The notes beneath the pieces are model-generated. The model ran no database searches and was not told where the DNA came from. It worked only from the letters and a program-made list of their open reading frames with translations. From a virus, in the IMG/VR virus record IMGVR_UViG_3300018420_000025, positions 1-52,665 of that record: a stretch of 52,665 nucleotides of DNA; one strand, 5' to 3'. The translations under genes were made by a program, and so were the position numbers. Position 1 is the first letter of the stretch; each line of letters opens with the position of its first letter. This document shows, in pieces, positions 50,608 to 52,665 of this stretch.

Positions 50608-50865
50608 TTAATCTACTAGAACAACGTCTCTATCTTGAATAACTCTGTAAAGTTTATCATTAAATGAAATATCGTGTCCAGCATGTTTATCGTAATATAT
50701 CGTGTCTCCATCTTTTAATACTTCAACTAAATTACCACACGATATTATTTTTGCTTTTATATAACGGTTGTCTGCATCAGTATCATCCGTCATTATAAGA
50801 CCAGCAACCTTTTTAGGCTCTAGTTTTATTTTATCTACTATTATATATCTATTTACTGCCTTCAT
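50608..50865 (-). CDS. groES: GroES (Hsp10) co-chaperonin
   Basis: 85 residues, slightly shorter than cellular GroES (about 97). MKAVNRYIIVDKI is the first barrel strand. VAGLIMTDDTDADNRYIKAK is the mobile-loop region with the hydrophobic anchor (compare GGIVL). Then IISCGNLVEVLKDGDTIYYD, KHAGHDISFNDKLYRVIQDR and DVVLVD close the fold. The roof loop is short. It caps GroEL to form the folding chamber; in phages such as T4 (gp31) a co-chaperonin is needed for capsid protein folding. Its start lies within the end of groEL (17-base overlap) and it follows groEL, the reverse of the usual bacterial groESL order. Confidence 0.88.
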   Translation of the reverse strand: MKAVNRYIIVDKIKLEPKKVAGLIMTDDTDADNRYIKAKIISCGNLVEVLKDGDTIYYDKHAGHDISFNDKLYRVIQDRDVVLVD

Positions 50866-52414
50866 TTACACGTATGTTTGAAATTACACAATCGGCAGAT
50901 ACTATAGTAGTTACAACAGAAACCGCATTTTTAAGTGCTGACTTAGTAACAAGCACTGGATCTATGATACCAGACTTAATCATATCAACACTTTCACCGG
51001 TAACTACATTAACACCTAAACCCTTTTTAGGGCGGGGTGCCACTTGTTCTAAACCAGCATTTGCTAATATAGTATCAAATGGTGCTTTAATAGCATTAAG
51101 TAGTATTTGTTCACCTACCGCGTCAGCGGTAATTTTTTGAGATGCGTTTAGTAGAGCTACACCACCACCTGGCACTATACCTTCTTGCAGCGCTGCTTTT
51201 GTAGCATATATTGCATCTTCAACTCTATCTTTCTTTTCTTTCATCTCAACTTTAGAGTTAGCACCTACCATAACTACACCTACGCTACCTGATAGCATTG
51301 CTAATCTTTGTTGGTGTTTCTTCTTTAAAAAAGGATTTTTATCTTCTTTATCAATTAACTTCTGTATAGACTTAACTCTTTCCTCTAGTTGTTCTTCTGG
51401 TGCATCTATAGTTAACACTGTATTTTTATCATTAGTTATAGCTGTATGCGCTTCACCTAAACAATCTATATCTATTAAATCAAGATCATCACCTAGTTCT
51501 TCGTTTATTACTTTAGCACCAACTAAAAATGCAAAATCATCACATGTATCTAGTTTAGTAGGACCAAAGCCTGGTAAATCAATTATATTTACTTTGATGT
51601 TACCTTTTACTTTGTTCATAAGTAGTGCAGCTTTAACTTGCTGTTCTACTGGAGCAACTATTAATAACGATCTTTTGTTCTTTATAACATGTTCTAATAC
51701 CTTTTGTATCTTACGTATGTTAGGTATTTCCGATGTAACGATCAATACTAACGGATTATCAAGCTCACAAACTTGTTTATCTTTATCGGTAACAAAGTGT
51801 GGTGATGTAAGTCCTGAATCTACTTGTACGCCGTCAACTACCTCGACGTATGTTTCTTCAGTTGGAGACTCTTCCATTAATACCACACCATCTTTACCTA
51901 CTTTAGTATAAGCCTCTGCTATAATCTTTCCTAGTTCGCTATCGTTATTACAACTAATCGAACTAACAGATTCCAGCATATCGCCCTCGATCTTGACAGA
52001 AGTCTTATCTAGGTATTCATTTACTTTTTTAAGTCCAGAATTTATACCGTCTTTTATTTCTCTAACAGTAGTATTACTATTATTTACTTCTTTTAGTAAA
52101 GATTCAGCAAGGACAGTAGCTGTAGTAGTACCGTCACCTGCTTCTCTTACTGTATTTCTAGCAGCTTCTTTAATAAGGGTTGCACCCATATTTTCAACCG
52201 GGTCAAACAAGACAACAGATTCTGCTACTGTTACACCGTCTTTTGTTATTACCGGTAAACCACGCGCATCTTCGTAAATAACACACTTACCAGATGCTCC
52301 TAAGGTTGATTTTACTGCTTTTGCTAGCTTTTCTACGCCAGCTATTACCTTGTTTTTAGCGTTTTCGCCGAAATTTACATCCTTAACGAACTCGCTAGGC
52401 TGATTATATTCCAT
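50849..52414 (-). CDS. groEL: GroEL (Hsp60) chaperonin
   Basis: 521 residues; folds proteins in an ATP-driven cage. Conserved parts are present: PVITKDGVTVAESV (Asp of KDG, the nucleotide-binding region), NMGATLIKEAARNTV, GDGTTTATVLAESLL (ATP site), and the hinge and ATPase segment VEDAIYATKAALQEGIVPGG followed by GVALL, with the catalytic Asp. The C-terminal Gly-Gly-Met tail of cellular GroEL is absent (ends SNIRVNEGSK), as in several phage GroELs. The gene leads the late block with groES, so its natural client is probably the capsid or another phage protein. The start has an A/T leader without Shine-Dalgarno. Confidence 0.95.
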   Translation of the reverse strand: MEYNQPSEFVKDVNFGENAKNKVIAGVEKLAKAVKSTLGASGKCVIYEDARGLPVITKDGVTVAESVVLFDPVENMGATLIKEAARNTVREAGDGTTTATVLAESLLKEVNNSNTTVREIKDGINSGLKKVNEYLDKTSVKIEGDMLESVSSISCNNDSELGKIIAEAYTKVGKDGVVLMEESPTEETYVEVVDGVQVDSGLTSPHFVTDKDKQVCELDNPLVLIVTSEIPNIRKIQKVLEHVIKNKRSLLIVAPVEQQVKAALLMNKVKGNIKVNIIDLPGFGPTKLDTCDDFAFLVGAKVINEELGDDLDLIDIDCLGEAHTAITNDKNTVLTIDAPEEQLEERVKSIQKLIDKEDKNPFLKKKHQQRLAMLSGSVGVVMVGANSKVEMKEKKDRVEDAIYATKAALQEGIVPGGGVALLNASQKITADAVGEQILLNAIKAPFDTILANAGLEQVAPRPKKGLGVNVVTGESVDMIKSGIIDPVLVTKSALKNAVSVVTTIVSADCVISNIRVNEGSK

Positions 52415-52443
52415 ATTTGATTAAATTTAATTAAATTGTACTT

Positions 52444-52665
52444 CTATTCGAATGTTTTTACCACTTTTGGGCCTTTTGTAGCCTCTAATTTTTTAGAGAA
52501 ATGGTCGATGCTGCCATCAATTGCTGCTTCTGCACCTTCTATGGTTTCTCTACGCGTAACATCATGCCAATTTTTATCATTTTCTGGATCATTTACTTCA
52601 GTTTGATAAAAACCGTTAGGTAATTGTGTAATTCTCCAATTACTTTTGTCAGCTAGATGCTTCCA
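52444..52665 (-). CDS. Protein of unknown function, C-terminal 73 residues only
   Basis: The gene runs off the right edge of the window. The visible end reads WKHLADKSNWRITQLPNGFY, QTEVNDPENDKNWHDVTRRE, TIEGAEAAIDGSIDHFSKKL and EATKGPKVVKTFE, then TAG. It is hydrophilic with mixed alpha/beta character and no motif I recognise; the codon usage is that of the neighbours. It is 29 bases upstream of groEL, with an A/T-rich gap (TTTAATTAAATTTAATC-like). The start and the function cannot be determined from this window. Confidence 0.6.
   Translation of the reverse strand, partial: WKHLADKSNWRITQLPNGFYQTEVNDPENDKNWHDVTRRETIEGAEAAIDGSIDHFSKKLEATKGPKVVKTFE

Noticed and set aside
1-52665. tRNA genes, integrase or attachment sites, insertion sequences
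   Set aside because: I saw no cloverleaf, no tyrosine or serine recombinase motif and no terminal inverted repeats with transposase. Nothing in this window suggests integration or a mobile element.

Overview
The window is a piece of a large, AT-rich phage genome, and its host was most likely a marine member of the Bacteroidota (Flavobacteriia-like). The host inference rests on sequence features. Start codons are preceded by A/T-only leaders with no recognisable Shine-Dalgarno motif. Signal peptides end in Ala-X-Ala or Phe-Ala followed by Gln. Cysteine-containing repeats of the form GCTDPxAxNYxPxANxDDGSC are present. One secreted protein ends in what looks like a type IX secretion (T9SS) sorting domain, a system confined to that phylum. 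Both ends cut through genes, so the window is not a complete genome.

Layout. Bases 1-2102 run on the plus strand and carry the end of a metabolic module: an adenosylcobalamin-dependent (class II, monomeric) ribonucleotide reductase lacking its N-terminus, then a small exported outer-membrane-like protein. A hairpin terminator at about 2123-2149 separates them from everything else, which lies on the minus strand as one nearly gap-free block of about 50 kb, read from right to left. No stretch over 300 bases lacks a gene.

Reading the minus strand in transcription order: an unknown gene cut by the right edge; groEL and groES; three paralogous beta-rich small proteins; a winged-helix-like protein; an HEXXH peptidase; a Pro/Gln-tailed protein; a 3-TM holin; two small virion-type proteins including a lectin-like (LamG) one; two small unknowns; a protein that looks like two GroES folds in tandem; a small-terminase candidate; large terminase; portal; scaffold; major capsid protein (followed by a UUCG-loop terminator); head/neck proteins, one with an inserted carbohydrate-binding-like module; a 2832-residue tail protein whose last third is DDGSC repeats; a 1393-residue adhesin; three internal/ejection proteins including a 2561-residue multi-enzyme protein (HEXXH peptidase, PD-(D/E)XK nuclease, HAD phosphatase motifs); a phage-encoded outer-membrane protein; a run of small, extremely basic proteins interspersed with a thioredoxin-like protein and a PAP2 phosphatase; the T9SS-type secreted repeat protein; and a final set of beta-rich virion proteins with an M15 peptidase/endolysin.

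The gene content (portal, scaffold, capsid, connector-like proteins, nozzle-like protein, ejection proteins, no sheath, tube or tape measure) points to a short-tailed (podovirus-type) particle. Genes are often coupled by TAATG or ATGA overlaps. The most unusual aspects are the T9SS-type cargo that shares its repeats with the virion tail, the set of envelope proteins, the chaperonin system with two kinds of co-chaperonin, the giant ejected enzyme, the basic-protein cluster with a recurring short motif, and a GC-rich, differently coded segment inside the ribonucleotide reductase. All functions are assigned by reading motifs; no database search was run.
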